The notes below the pieces were generated by a model. It was not told the DNA's origin and made no database searches. It saw only the letters and a program-made list of their open reading frames with translations. Of a stretch of 64,000 nt of DNA, positions 1 to 9,069 are shown piece by piece; positions within the stretch are counted from its first letter, which is position 1; each line of letters opens with the position of its first letter. The position numbers were made by a program, and so were the translations under genes. This DNA comes from Thinopyrum elongatum. Lineage: Eukaryota > Streptophyta > Magnoliopsida > Poales > Poaceae. Location of the stretch: the NCBI GenBank assembly GCA_011799875.1, contig CM022299.1, positions 36,786,755 through 36,850,754 on the forward strand, given 5' to 3'.

Positions 1-99
1 TGGAGGGCTGTGGTGCTATCCTCGTGCCGGTGCCAGGCTCGTCGGCGGGGGTGAACGCGAGCTACTACGATGGCTTCCTCCTGACTTGGGAACGGCCAC
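1..99 (+). CDS. Partial GUB_WAK_bind exon (ectodomain cassette 1), 5' cut by window edge
   Basis: The reading frame from base 3 gives the C-terminal end of a GUB_WAK_bind domain (EGCGAILVPVPG, then GFLLTWERP). This closely matches the end of the next cassette (QGCVAAILPVLG ... GFLLTWGLP). A canonical donor (c|gtaagt) follows base 99 after the first base of a codon, so the exon ends in phase 1 like the three downstream cassettes. The start lies outside the window. By analogy it encodes an extracellular cell-wall or ligand-binding domain of an LRK10L/WAK-like receptor kinase. Whether it joins the kinase exons at 6.3-7.9 kb is inferred from phase and order only. Confidence 0.75.
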
Positions 100-1148
100 G
101 TAAGTTCACTCGTAAATCATCTTGTAGTCAAGTTCGTAGGTGAGCTAGGACGTGCAGCCCCTAATTTGCTTGGATTTTCCGTATCGAACCAAACAATAAA
201 TCAAGCCACCAAACGAGGTTAAGGTTGAGTTGATCGTCGCGGATGTTTCTGCCTGCCTTTTGCTTAGTCTGTTTTCCAGATCACTGCATAGTATATCCTG
301 GCGGCATGGTGGCATGGAATCCTTGTGCTAGTTACGCCTGTACAGTAGACGTGTGCATCATTAGACGTTTATTAACAAGTGGAAGTGGGTACACCATAAG
401 TGCCTTTTGCTTAGTCTGAACTCTGAACTTCCGAAGTCTGCACTATGGCTAAAATTGGCTTCGTTCACTTGCCCTGGTGTACTCCCTCGGTAAAGAAATA
501 TAAGATCGTTTAGATTACTATATATCTTTACAGAGGAAGTATAATCCAGGAAGAGCCCAGTCAAAAACAGACTTCAGACATATGGACTTATAGGCTTATG
601 TTTATTTTTTGCAACTTTCGGCCGAATTGCAGCGCGTTGACCCAGAATGGTGGGTTTCCTATTCATTGATCATCGGTGCTATAGAACCTTCTTTTCTACT
701 GAATACAGTAAGCTGTCATCCCTAAAAAAATCAGTAACCTGCCAAGTGTGAAGGTTGCACCAAGATTAGAATCTGGCAAGATAGCCGACAAGAGTACGAA
801 GTAGAGATAACAAAAAAGAACCAGCCTGAGCATCCGGGCTCCAGTCACATCACTGGTTCAAAGGAGGTCATGACCATGGCTTACCTCGTCAAAGGGGAAC
901 CCCGAAATTCGGCAAGTCATGGCTCTACTAGGCCATGTGCCCATGTGTTCACTCGGGGTATATTTTGTGGATGACGATCATTTGCCCCAATTTTCCAATC
1001 AAATGTTGTCAGCTCACTCGCCGTCCGTCCCCATATATCGTTGGTGCTCAGACCAACCGTCTTCTCTCATACCTGTAGCCTATGACCACCCTTCCAGCCA
1101 CGGACCTCCTTTGCTGTTCACTGCAATATTTCCAATTTTTTCACTCCT
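100..1148 (+). other. Intron/spacer between ectodomain cassettes 1 and 2
   Basis: No coding signal was found. If the cassettes are alternative first exons, this stretch must hold the promoter of cassette 2. TATA-like strings occur near 958-966 and 1031-1037, but neither is convincing. The spacing is close to that between cassettes 2 and 3 (about 1.05 kb each). Confidence 0.4.
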
Positions 1149-1836
1149 ATGGCTCTGGGCTGCTGGTTCTTTCGGGCGCTGTGGCTACCACTGGTGCTCG
1201 CGGTCGCTGCGGCTGAGGAACGAGTGGAAGGATGCTCGGGCTCGGCCAAGACGTGCAGCAACCAGACCATCTCCGCCCCATTCTGGCTCAGGAACAACAA
1301 GGCGGTACGAGCATGTGGTCTCTCAGATTTTGAGGTCACCTGCGTCAACAACAACACTCCAGTTCTACAGAGCTCTGTTCTCTTGGGGTACGGCTTTGCA
1401 ATCATCGACATCAAGTACGAGGAACGCAGCTTGCTTGTCGTTGATCGGGGCAAGCTGAAATTGTGGTCCGACGGCTGCCTACCGATGCAGAACACCTCCG
1501 CCAAACTCGGCGTCCAGTTCAGGATCGCTCCCGTCAACCTGGACCTCATCTTGTACAAGTGCACGGAGAAGGCTGGAGCAGCGGCTCTGGCCGCACGTCG
1601 GCGGAGAGAGCTGGTGCCGACGGGGATGAGGTGCGGGAACGGGAGCAAGGTGTTCATCCGCGCTGGAGGGCGTTACAGCGGGACGAGCGGCTACGGCGGC
1701 CATGCTGTACAAGGCTGCGTCGCCGCTATCCTGCCGGTGCTGGGCTCGTCGTCCGGCGAGGTGAACACGAGCGACTACGAGCGGCTCGTCAGGGATGGCT
1801 TCCTCTTGACATGGGGCCTGCCGCCTCCACCTCCAC
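1149..1836 (+). CDS. GUB_WAK_bind ectodomain exon, cassette 2 (LRK10L/WAK-like receptor kinase)
   Basis: The exon opens with ATG and a signal peptide (MALGCWFFRALWLPLVLAVA). A cysteine-rich GUB_WAK_bind domain follows, with Cys at about residues 29 and 36 (SGSAKTCSNQTISAPFWL), an EVTC segment, several N-x-S/T glycosylation sites, and the ending GFLLTWGLPPPPP. The 688-nt coding part ends in phase 1 at a cac|gtgagt donor. Spliced to the shared exons at 6336-6371, 6543-6794 and 6946-7886 it gives an uninterrupted 638-aa receptor kinase. It lacks the C-terminal WAK_assoc cysteine cluster present in cassette 4. Read through the donor, the frame stops at 1863-1865, so an unspliced message would encode a secreted single-domain protein. 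The start was chosen because the signal peptide follows it directly. Product class is secure; joining to the kinase is inferred. Confidence 0.8.
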
Positions 1837-2884
1837 GTGAGTTGACTAGCAAAATCATCTTTTAACCAAGTTCGCGTGGCTAAGGCAGCAGGTGCAGTAT
1901 CTTTACTTGGGATTTGCCTCATCGAACCAAGCTATCAATCGTGCCACTCGATCTCTTATTTGAGGATAAGGCAGGCCGTGGACCCGTAGTCGTCGTGCCC
2001 AGTTGTGGCGGCTGGATGTGGCCCATCCTGCTCGCTCAGTACGTGCGCCCACTTGACCATAGCCTAGTTGGCACGTACTGACATGCTTGTTTTAGATAGA
2101 TTTTATTTTCTCCGGTGCATTGCATCTTGGCCGGCAATCATGTTGGCATCGCGCAAGTTAGTGCTAGTACCCTTTTTATCTTCCCTAGGCTGTCGTGTTG
2201 ATGCATTTCATCCTTGTGTGCTGTAGCTGACCTCGTTGTGGCCACGAGTGATGGTCGGGTAAACGTATGTGTACTACCATTGTAAACGTATGTGTACTAC
2301 CATGGTCGGGTAAACGTATGTGTACTACCATTCGTCAGCCTTCTATTCAAAATTTCGGATTTCGAAAAAACACGTTATAAACATTAGACTTAGTATATGC
2401 TGTAGAATGCGTACGGTCAGCTAATCGGACTACTGTCAAAGGTGTACACGCATGCTGCGTTGGGGGTTACTAGTCTGTGCTTACATTTCACCAGTTCACG
2501 TGTGTACGACTACTGTTACCAATCCTCACACAAGTACCCAGCCAACCCAGCCATGGGTAGTCCATGGCCGACAAGGGCGTGCACTAGCCGCAGCCGATCG
2601 ACACGACGAGCCCGGGCTCGCATCTTATCCGGTCCAGTCGCATCACTGCTCGACCACGACCGGGGATGACCGAAATGCGTGTGTGTGGACGTTGGTTGCA
2701 GCGGTCAAATGTTCCGGCTGATCACTCACTGACCCCCTCCCTCCCTCATATTCATATACGTACGTAGTAGGTACGATGAGTATCGCGGTTGATAGAATTC
2801 TATATCCTCCTCCATATCCACCTTGTGCCCAAAGAATTATCCTGCTACTCGCCTAAGCCATCTACCAGAATCATCCTCTCTCGC
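1837..2884 (+). other. Intron/spacer between cassettes 2 and 3, with a short triplicated motif
   Basis: No exon is visible. A 21-bp motif (TAAACGTATGTGTACTACCA plus T) occurs three times between 2260 and 2331. This spacer would hold the promoter of cassette 3 under the alternative-first-exon reading. A TATA-like string (TTCTATATCC) lies at about 2796-2805. Confidence 0.4.
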
Positions 2885-3545
2885 ATGTTCCCATGGCGCC
2901 TGGGCCCTTGCCTGTTCGTCTCCGTTGTCGTCGTCGTGGTCTCCACGATGCCGGCACGGATGCTCGCCGCGGCGTCCTGCGAGCCGGAGCGATGCGGCAA
3001 CGTGAGCGTCTCGCCTCCGTTCGGCATCGTCTCGGGCGCTGAGGAGAACCGGTGCGCCCAGATCGGGTTCCAGGTCCACTGCAACGACGGCGTCCCGTTC
3101 CTCGGGTACTACGAGCCCGGGTTCGGTCTGCAGATCCTCAACATATTCTACAACAATAGTTCCTTGCTCGTCTCCGACGTCCACAAGCTCCAAGACTTCA
3201 ATCACTCCGGCGACAAAGGATGCCATGTCCCCAAGGCCAACACCGCCAGCAAAATCGGGCATCCGTTCTCCATCAGCCTCCTCAACCAGAACCTCATCTT
3301 CTACAACTGCACCAAGAAGCCGGGGACGGCGGCCGGGGCGGAGCTGGTGGAGACGGTGTGCCGGAACAACACGTTTGTCCGCGCGGGAGGGCGCTACAAC
3401 GCGTCCGGCAGGATCGACAGAGGGTACGCCTTGCCGGGCTGCAACGCCACCGCCGTGCCGGTGCTTGGGGCGACTGGAAAGGTGGATGCCGACTACCAGG
3501 AGCTCATCAGCGATGGATTCCTCCTCACATGGCAGCTGCCGCATG
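2885..3545 (+). CDS. GUB_WAK_bind ectodomain exon, cassette 3
   Basis: ATG at 2885 starts a clear signal peptide (MFPWRLGPCLFVSVVVVVVS). Then comes a GUB_WAK_bind domain (SCEPERCGNVSVSPPFGI, a NRCAQIGFQVHC segment, N-glycosylation sites such as NNSS and NHS) ending GFLLTWQLPH. The 661-nt coding part ends in phase 1 at g|gtaagc. Spliced to the shared linker, membrane and kinase exons it would give a continuous 629-aa receptor kinase. Like cassette 2 it has no WAK_assoc cysteine cluster. Read-through into the intron stops at 3587-3589. The frame is open upstream to 2789, but only the 2885 start places a signal peptide at the N terminus. Confidence 0.8.
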
Positions 3546-3917
3546 GTAAGCTCCCTCGTGGAATTAATCATTTCCGGTTGAGTTCCTAGGAAACAACCTG
3601 TCCTCCTTATCGGGCCATGCGATTAATGGCGGGTTGGCAAGCCGTCGCCGTCGCCGTCGCCGTGGCGGGCCATGGCGGGCGCTCCTCGCCGCCGCCGCGG
3701 CATTGCCGCTGTCCAACGGCATCCCCGAAATCTAAGGAACACTAATTAAAAAACGGAAATGGAAAATAATTTGCAAACGAAATAGAGCGTTGACTCTGAC
3801 TGGTCAAGCCGCTTTGGCCACCGTCATTTTTTCCCAAGTCGCACATCCCACCCTCCATTCTGTCCCGTTAACTAGCCTTCGCCAGCTCCGGTCAGTCAGC
3901 CATCCCCACCCCAATCC
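3546..3917 (+). promoter_or_regulatory. Spacer upstream of cassette 4 with facing W-box cores
   Basis: No exon is seen. A short GCCGTC repeat run lies at about 3641-3664. Two W-box cores (TTGAC) lie at 3790-3794 on the plus strand and 3803-3807 on the minus strand, about 110-130 bp before the cassette 4 ATG. WRKY factors bind such cores in many defence genes; function here is inference. No convincing TATA box was found. Confidence 0.35.
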
Positions 3918-4656
3918 ATGCCGCCGCTCCAGCCCCCTCTCGTCCTTCTCCTGCTCGTCGCTTCCTTTCTCCGGCTGCCGGCGCCGGCCGCTGCCACCTG
4001 CTCACCCAAGAAATGCGGCGACCTGAACATCAGTTACCCGTTCTGGCTGGAGGAGCCCGGCCGGCCGCCCTGCGGGTCCCCGTCCTTCCAGCTGAACTGC
4101 AGCGGCGGCCAGGCGTTCCTCAGTCGCTCCATGTACGGCCGCTACCAGGTCGCCCGTGTCTTCGCCGAGAACTCCTCCTTCGTCGCCGTCGACCACAACC
4201 TCGGGCTCCACGACGGCTGCCCCGCGCCGTGGTTCAACATCTCTCTTGGCATCGGGCTGGGGCCGTTCGTCGTCAGCAAGAGCAACAGGGAGCTGCTCTT
4301 CCTCTTCGGATGCGCGGAGCAGCAGGAGCCGGCGCCGGAGGGGTTCAGCCGCACGGGCTGCCGCAACGAGTCCTACTTCCACCTTGGCCAGGGGTATGGG
4401 ACCCACCTTCGGCACAGGGGGAGTGGGGTGCTTCTCCCGCCGGCCTGCCGCCTCTCCGTCGTGCCGGTCCTTGGTTTTCCGGGCGGCGACGACGACGGCT
4501 ACGTCGCGAGCATGAGCCAAGGGTTCCTGCTTCAGTGGACGGTGGCGTCAGACGGTTGCCCCAAGTGCGAGGCAAGCGGCGGGCAGTGCAGGTATGGCAG
4601 CAGCGGAATGGGGTTTTCCTGCAATTGCTCCGGCGTCGCCCACCGCCACAAGTGCG
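3918..4656 (+). CDS. GUB_WAK_bind plus WAK_assoc ectodomain exon, cassette 4 (LRK10L-type receptor kinase)
   Basis: This exon has a signal peptide (MPPLQPPLVLLLLVASFLRL, cleavage probably near PAAAT), then GUB_WAK_bind (TCSPKKCGDLNISYPFWL, CGSPSFQLNC, later GFLLQWTV). It continues into the WAK_assoc cysteine cluster (CPKCEASGGQCRY, FSCNCSG, HKC), which cassettes 2 and 3 lack. The 739-nt coding part ends in phase 1 at g|gtgag. Joined to exons 6336-6371, 6543-6794 and 6946-7886 it gives 1968 nt and a 655-aa receptor-like kinase with no internal stop. It is the cassette nearest the kinase and the most complete, so it is the best candidate for the main transcript. Read-through stops at 4704-4706. 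Confidence 0.85.
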
Positions 4657-6335
4657 GTGAGTTGAGGAAATTAACCATGGACAGCAGCAACCATGAATTT
4701 GCATAGTAAATTCGTTACTCTTTGAACAAGCAGATCAAGTGCTTGATAGTATTCCCCTGAACATTTCTAGTGCTAGTGACGGATTTGAGTGAATTCACAA
4801 GTGCCAACGTAGGAACAATTTTGATACTGCATCTGACTCGACATAGAATGGCTGTCAAGATCAGATTTACTGTGTTTTACGTCGCTGTTGATAGGAGGGA
4901 TATAGAATGCTGATTCGACACGGATATTCTGGTTTCAACTCGTAAGTGCTTGCTTGGTTTCTTGGAGCACCTGCAGATTATTGTTTTGTTTTTGGTAGTT
5001 AGTGATGGAGCCAGTCCACTGATTGAGACATTTATTAATCCTATCGATTCCTAGTCAAAATACATTTGTTCAATTAGTCAACATCGCTATTCAACAAAGA
5101 TGATGTACTGACGGTTCCAAACAGACTATTCCTGTAATTGTGGATTGATGCGCTTACAGCATTCCATTTAAAATTAACTGACAGCGCCCCCATGAATTTG
5201 CCTAGCCAATTCTTACTTTGGACCAAGCAAAGCTAATGCTGATATATTCCTCTAAACATTTCTAGTAGTGCTACTGACCGATTTTAGTGAATTCAGAAGT
5301 GCCAATGTAGGTAGCAATTTTGGTACTGCATCTGACATAGAATGGCTGTCAAGATCAGATTTACTGCGTTTTACGTTGCTGTTGCTAGGAGGAATATAGG
5401 GTATTGGACACGGATATTGTGGTAGTTTCAACTCTTAGTGCTTGCTTGGTTTCTTGGAGCTCCTGCAGATTATTGTTTTGTTTTTGGTAGTTAGTGATGA
5501 AGTTATCCCATTGATTGAGACATTGGGGCCTATCTATTCCTAGTCAAAATACATTTGTTGAATTAGTCAACAACGCTATTCAACAAAGATGCCTGACGGT
5601 TCCAAACTTCCAAACAGACTATTGCCGTAATTGCCGATCGACGCGCTTACTTTTCTATGCCCTGGCCTGTATTTTAAACATGTGCAAGTCAATGTTATTG
5701 CAACTGTTTGTTGTGGAATTAGGGGTGTAGAGTTGAATTGGGTGTTGCACTGCTTAAGGAGTGCAGAAGAGTGGCGTGATGCCAAACATTATGGCAACTT
5801 ACAGCATTCCATTTAAAATTTCTCTGTTCCAAGGCACCAAGCTAGCTTCAATGGAACTATCTAATCAACTCTGTTCGTTTTCTTGAAAACTATGATGGCA
5901 CAGTTGCATTTTTGTTAGATTTTGACTTACTGCAAAATGTATGAATCTGTTATTTCTGGCATCACTTTTACGATCGAGATGTCATGATTGTGGCTTCTAT
6001 GAATTTTTTTCTTAGTATATATTGCCACCTTCAATTGTGAGTCTGAAATTCAGGTGTTGCTTGCTTTTCCTCATTAACCAGTCACAAAAGGGAGTTCGAC
6101 TTTATGTAGAACCTGGCAAAGTTATCATGCCAATACCAACTCGTCCTAAATAAAGTTTTTCTCATTTTTCAAGTGACTACTACACTTCTTGCTTATTACT
6201 CCCTCCGTCCCAAAATAAGTGTCTTAACTTTGTACTAACTTTAGTACAAAATTGAACTAAACTCAAGACACTTATTTTGGGACGGAGGGAGTACTTCATA
6301 AACGATAAAAATATTTACAGACTCTTCTTTTGCAG
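4657..6335 (+). other. Long intron with an internal tandem duplication
   Basis: Intron between cassette 4 and the 36-nt exon. Two long similar blocks lie side by side, about 4690-5172 and 5192-5817. They share segments such as GTGAATTCACAAGTGCCAA / GTGAATTCAGAAGTGCCAA, AATGGCTGTCAAGATCAGAT and GCATTCCATTTAAAATT, with an extra stretch in the second copy. A Stowaway MITE sits near the 3' end. Confidence 0.6.
6199..6291. mobile_element. Stowaway-type MITE
   Basis: A 93-bp element with inverted ends CTCCCTCCGTCCCAAAATAA and its complement, flanked by TA on both sides. It lies in the intron just before the 36-nt exon. Palindromic, non-coding, Tc1/mariner-type ends. Confidence 0.92.
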
Positions 6336-6371
6336 GGGACAGTAAGAAGACAAAAATAACAATCATAACAC
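6336..6371 (+). CDS. 36-nt linker exon of the receptor kinase
   Basis: The acceptor tttgcag precedes GGGACAGTAAG and a gtgagt donor follows base 6371. With the single base carried over from any cassette it encodes GDSKKTKITIIT, the stretch before the membrane span. It enters and leaves in phase 1, so it could be skipped without changing the frame. Confidence 0.8.
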
Positions 6372-6542
6372 GTGAGTGCCAATCAACTGTCAAGCTGTCC
6401 GGCCCATCTATTCCTTCAATATATTTCCTTGCTCCAAGTTATACCATAATATGGAGAATAAGGGGGTGAAATCTCACGATGAAGAATTAATCAGATCCCT
6501 TGGTTGCTTCATTTTGCTAATGCGTTATATTGTTGTGAACAG

Positions 6543-6794
6543 TTGCATCACTAGGCGCTGCTGCTGCACTCATGGCGTTCGTCTTCTTTATCTTGTGCCA
6601 ACGGAAGAGGAGGAAACGAGCTGTAGCTTCAAATGAGTTCATGCGAAGTGGATCTTCCATGACGTCATACAGTAAAGACCTTGAGCTGGGTGGTTCTCCT
6701 CATATCTTCACTTTTGAGGAACTCGAAGTGGCTACTGATGGATTTAGTGCTTCAAGGGAGCTTGGTGATGGTGGCTTTGGAACCGTTTATAAAG
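6543..6794 (+). CDS. Transmembrane, juxtamembrane and glycine-loop exon of the receptor kinase
   Basis: The acceptor gtgaacag precedes it. It encodes a hydrophobic span (LASLGAAAALMAFVFFILC) followed by a basic stop-transfer run (QRKRRKR) and a juxtamembrane region. The kinase entry follows (HIFTFEELEVATDGF) with the glycine-rich loop (ELGDGGFGTVYKG). It ends in phase 1 at a g|gtaaaa donor. In the 655-aa isoform this covers about residues 259-342. Type I topology: ectodomain outside, kinase in the cytosol. Confidence 0.85.
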
Positions 6795-6945
6795 GTAAAA
6801 CACACGTTTTCCGAAACTCGTTGCTTGTCAATCTTATTCGTAAATTGCAGATGCTAGGAGCTCTGTTCTCAACTGTATTCTCTGATAAAATTATTTTGCC
6901 CTTAATTCACTTGCCAATGACAACTTTGACATTTTTGTCATTCAG

Positions 6946-7886
6946 GAAAACTCAAGGATGGGAGAGTAGTTGCGGTGAAACGCCTTTACAAGAACAACTA
7001 CAGACGGGTTGAGCAGTTCCTGAATGAGGTCGACATCCTGTCCCGCCTGCTCCACCAGAACCTGGTCATCCTATATGGCTGCACTTCTCGGATGAGCCGT
7101 GACCTTCTCCTGGTGTACGAGTTCATCGCAAATGGGACTGTCGCAGACCATCTTCACGGATCACGCTCGGCGGAACGAGGCCTCACATGGCCTCTAAGAC
7201 TGAACATTGCCATAGAAACAGCTGAAGCACTGGCCTACCTCCATGCAGTCGAGATCATACACCGGGATGTGAAGACAACCAACATATTGCTTGACAACAG
7301 CTTCCATGTCAAAGTTGCAGACTTTGGGTTGTCGCGCCTGTTCCCGCTCGAGGTCACCCATGTGTCGACTGTTCCACAGGGCACACCCGGCTACGTCGAC
7401 CCGGTGTACCACCAGTGCTACAAGCTGACCGACAAGAGCGACGTCTACAGCTTCGGCGTCGTGTTGGTGGAGCTGATATCCTCAAAGCCTGCTGTGGACA
7501 TGAGCAGGAGCCACAGTGAGATCAACCTGGCCAACATGGCTCTCAACAGGATTCAGAACCATGAAGTTGTTCAGTTGGTTGATCCGGAGCTCGGCTACGA
7601 CACTGACCCCGAAACAAAGAGAACGTTCGACCGCGTGGCCGAGGTGGCCTTCCAGTGCCTGCAGATGGAGAGGGATCTGAGGCCGTCGATCAAGGAGGTG
7701 GTGGAGATCCTGACTTGCGTCAGGGACGGAGACTGTCGGGCTAAGAGCATGAAAAAGAAGGCGTCTCAGAAAGAGGACGCGCACTTGCTCACGGAGGGCC
7801 TGCAGTTTTCGCCTGACTCGGTCATCCATAGATTCCATAGCCAGTCTACTAACCACTCGGTAGCGTCGAATGCTAGCGGGTTATGA
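6946..7886 (+). CDS. Kinase exon of LRK10L-type receptor-like kinase (terminal exon)
   Basis: The acceptor ttcag precedes it and TGA at 7884-7886 ends it. It holds most of a Ser/Thr kinase: VAVK lysine (about residue 354 of the 655-aa isoform), alpha-C Glu in [33 protein letters not shown] (RD-type catalytic loop, Asp about 450), and DFGLSRLF (Asp about 468). The activation-segment end reads [16 protein letters not shown]10L kinases normally have DPEYHQC there; this copy has Val (codon 7404-7406) in place of the Glu of the APE-type motif. That Glu usually anchors the C-lobe by a salt bridge, so activity may be reduced. The other catalytic residues are present. TVADHLHG and YGCTSR place it in the LRK10L1-type clade. 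Confidence 0.88.
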
Positions 7887-8226
7887 TGTGCTTTGTATTG
7901 ACTCTGAAGAAATAAGGCCGCCCTGTCGATCGGATGAGTTGTATATAGCATAGAGTTTGCTAATGAGGTGATTCATCTTACTAATAAGTACAGGCTCATG
8001 GTTGCAGTAACTCTGCATTTCTGAGCTTGGCAATGATTCAAATGGTAGGTGTATGTACTTAGGAGCAAATTCCAGGATAAGCACTGTAATATACATACAG
8101 TCAGTTCAAGTTGACGAAAAGATTGAATTCAGAAGTTGAACTGATCAACATTCATATTATAAGTAATCACACTGTACTTATATATAGCAGTAATGTACCT
8201 ATATATAGGAGTAATGTACAGTTATT

Positions 8227-8326
8227 AGAAAGAGGACGCGCAATTGCTCATGGATGGCCTGCAGTTTTCGCCTGACTCGGTCATCCATAGATTCCATGGC
8301 CTAGCGTCAAATGCTAGTGGATTATC
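8227..8326 (+). pseudogene. Relic 1 of kinase 3' end
   Basis: This closely matches the last ~115 bases of the kinase gene (from 7772): AAAGAGGACGCGCAATTGCT, CTGCAGTTTTCGCCTGACTC and so on. A deletion of about 20 bases removes the SQSTNHS-encoding part, and the stop is changed. No kinase domain precedes it. Confidence 0.75.
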
Positions 8327-8871
8327 TAACATCAAATGCTGAAAAGAATGTTGCCGAGGCCTTTTTTGGCACTCTTTGACAATGACAAAGCAAAGTTTTG
8401 CTTCGGTAGACCTCCCAATTTTTTGTATAGATTTCGATGGATTAAAGATGGAGATTAGAAGATACCCTTTTAATCAAAAATATTAGATTGTTCTGATCTC
8501 TTGTTTGATGCATTAGGAAAGTAAGGATTATAATTAGTTGATCCTAAATAAACGAGAATACGCAACACCGAACCTAAAAGTGAAGTCTCCCACTGTCAAA
8601 AAATCATGGTCGAAACTAAGGGCCCGTTCTGCCCTACAAGGCCTCAAAGGAAGGAAATATTCTCATGGGTCTTAAGCAACTTGTTCTTTCCTGATGGGTA
8701 CAGAGCTAATCTGACAAGGAGAACGAATCTTGTTATGTTGTGTTTTTTAAATAAGAGCATTTTTATTAACTCAAATTTAGCATCAAACAAATAGAAATCA
8801 TGATGAACGACGCGCGGCCTCTGTCTAACAAAGATGCATACAACGAACACTAATAGGCTACCAGGCTAATA

Positions 8872-9045
8872 AAATGAGCAAGAACACGTCTCAGAAAGAG
8901 GACGCATGCTTTCTTAAGGATGGACTACATTATCCGCCCGACTAGGTTGTCCATAGATTCGATAGCAATTCAACTAATCAATCGGTAGCGTCAAATGCTA
9001 GCGTATTATGAGGTGCTTTTTCTTGACTATGAAGTAACAAGGTCT
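8872..9045 (+). pseudogene. Relic 2 of kinase 3' end, with part of the 3' UTR
   Basis: A second, more diverged match to the kinase C terminus (ACGTCTCAGAAAGAGGACGC; TAGCGTCAAATGCTAGCG then TATTATGA). It continues into sequence resembling the 3' UTR (GGTGCTTTTTCTTGACTATG against TGTGCTTTGTATTGACTCTG). It supports past tandem copies of this receptor kinase gene. Confidence 0.7.
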
Positions 9046-9069
9046 AGCTGCATTGAAGTAGCAGCGACT

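Noticed and set aside
1118..1922. Overlapping open frames on both strands across cassette 2, and similar ones across cassettes 3 and 4
   Set aside because: They are shadows of GC-rich coding sequence. The retained frames alone have signal peptides, conserved cysteines and phase-1 donors.
1..7886. Naming the receptor kinase Stb6 or another cloned wheat resistance gene
   Set aside because: The domain type is similar, but the kinase motifs point to the LRK10L1 group and no identity can be shown from the sequence alone.
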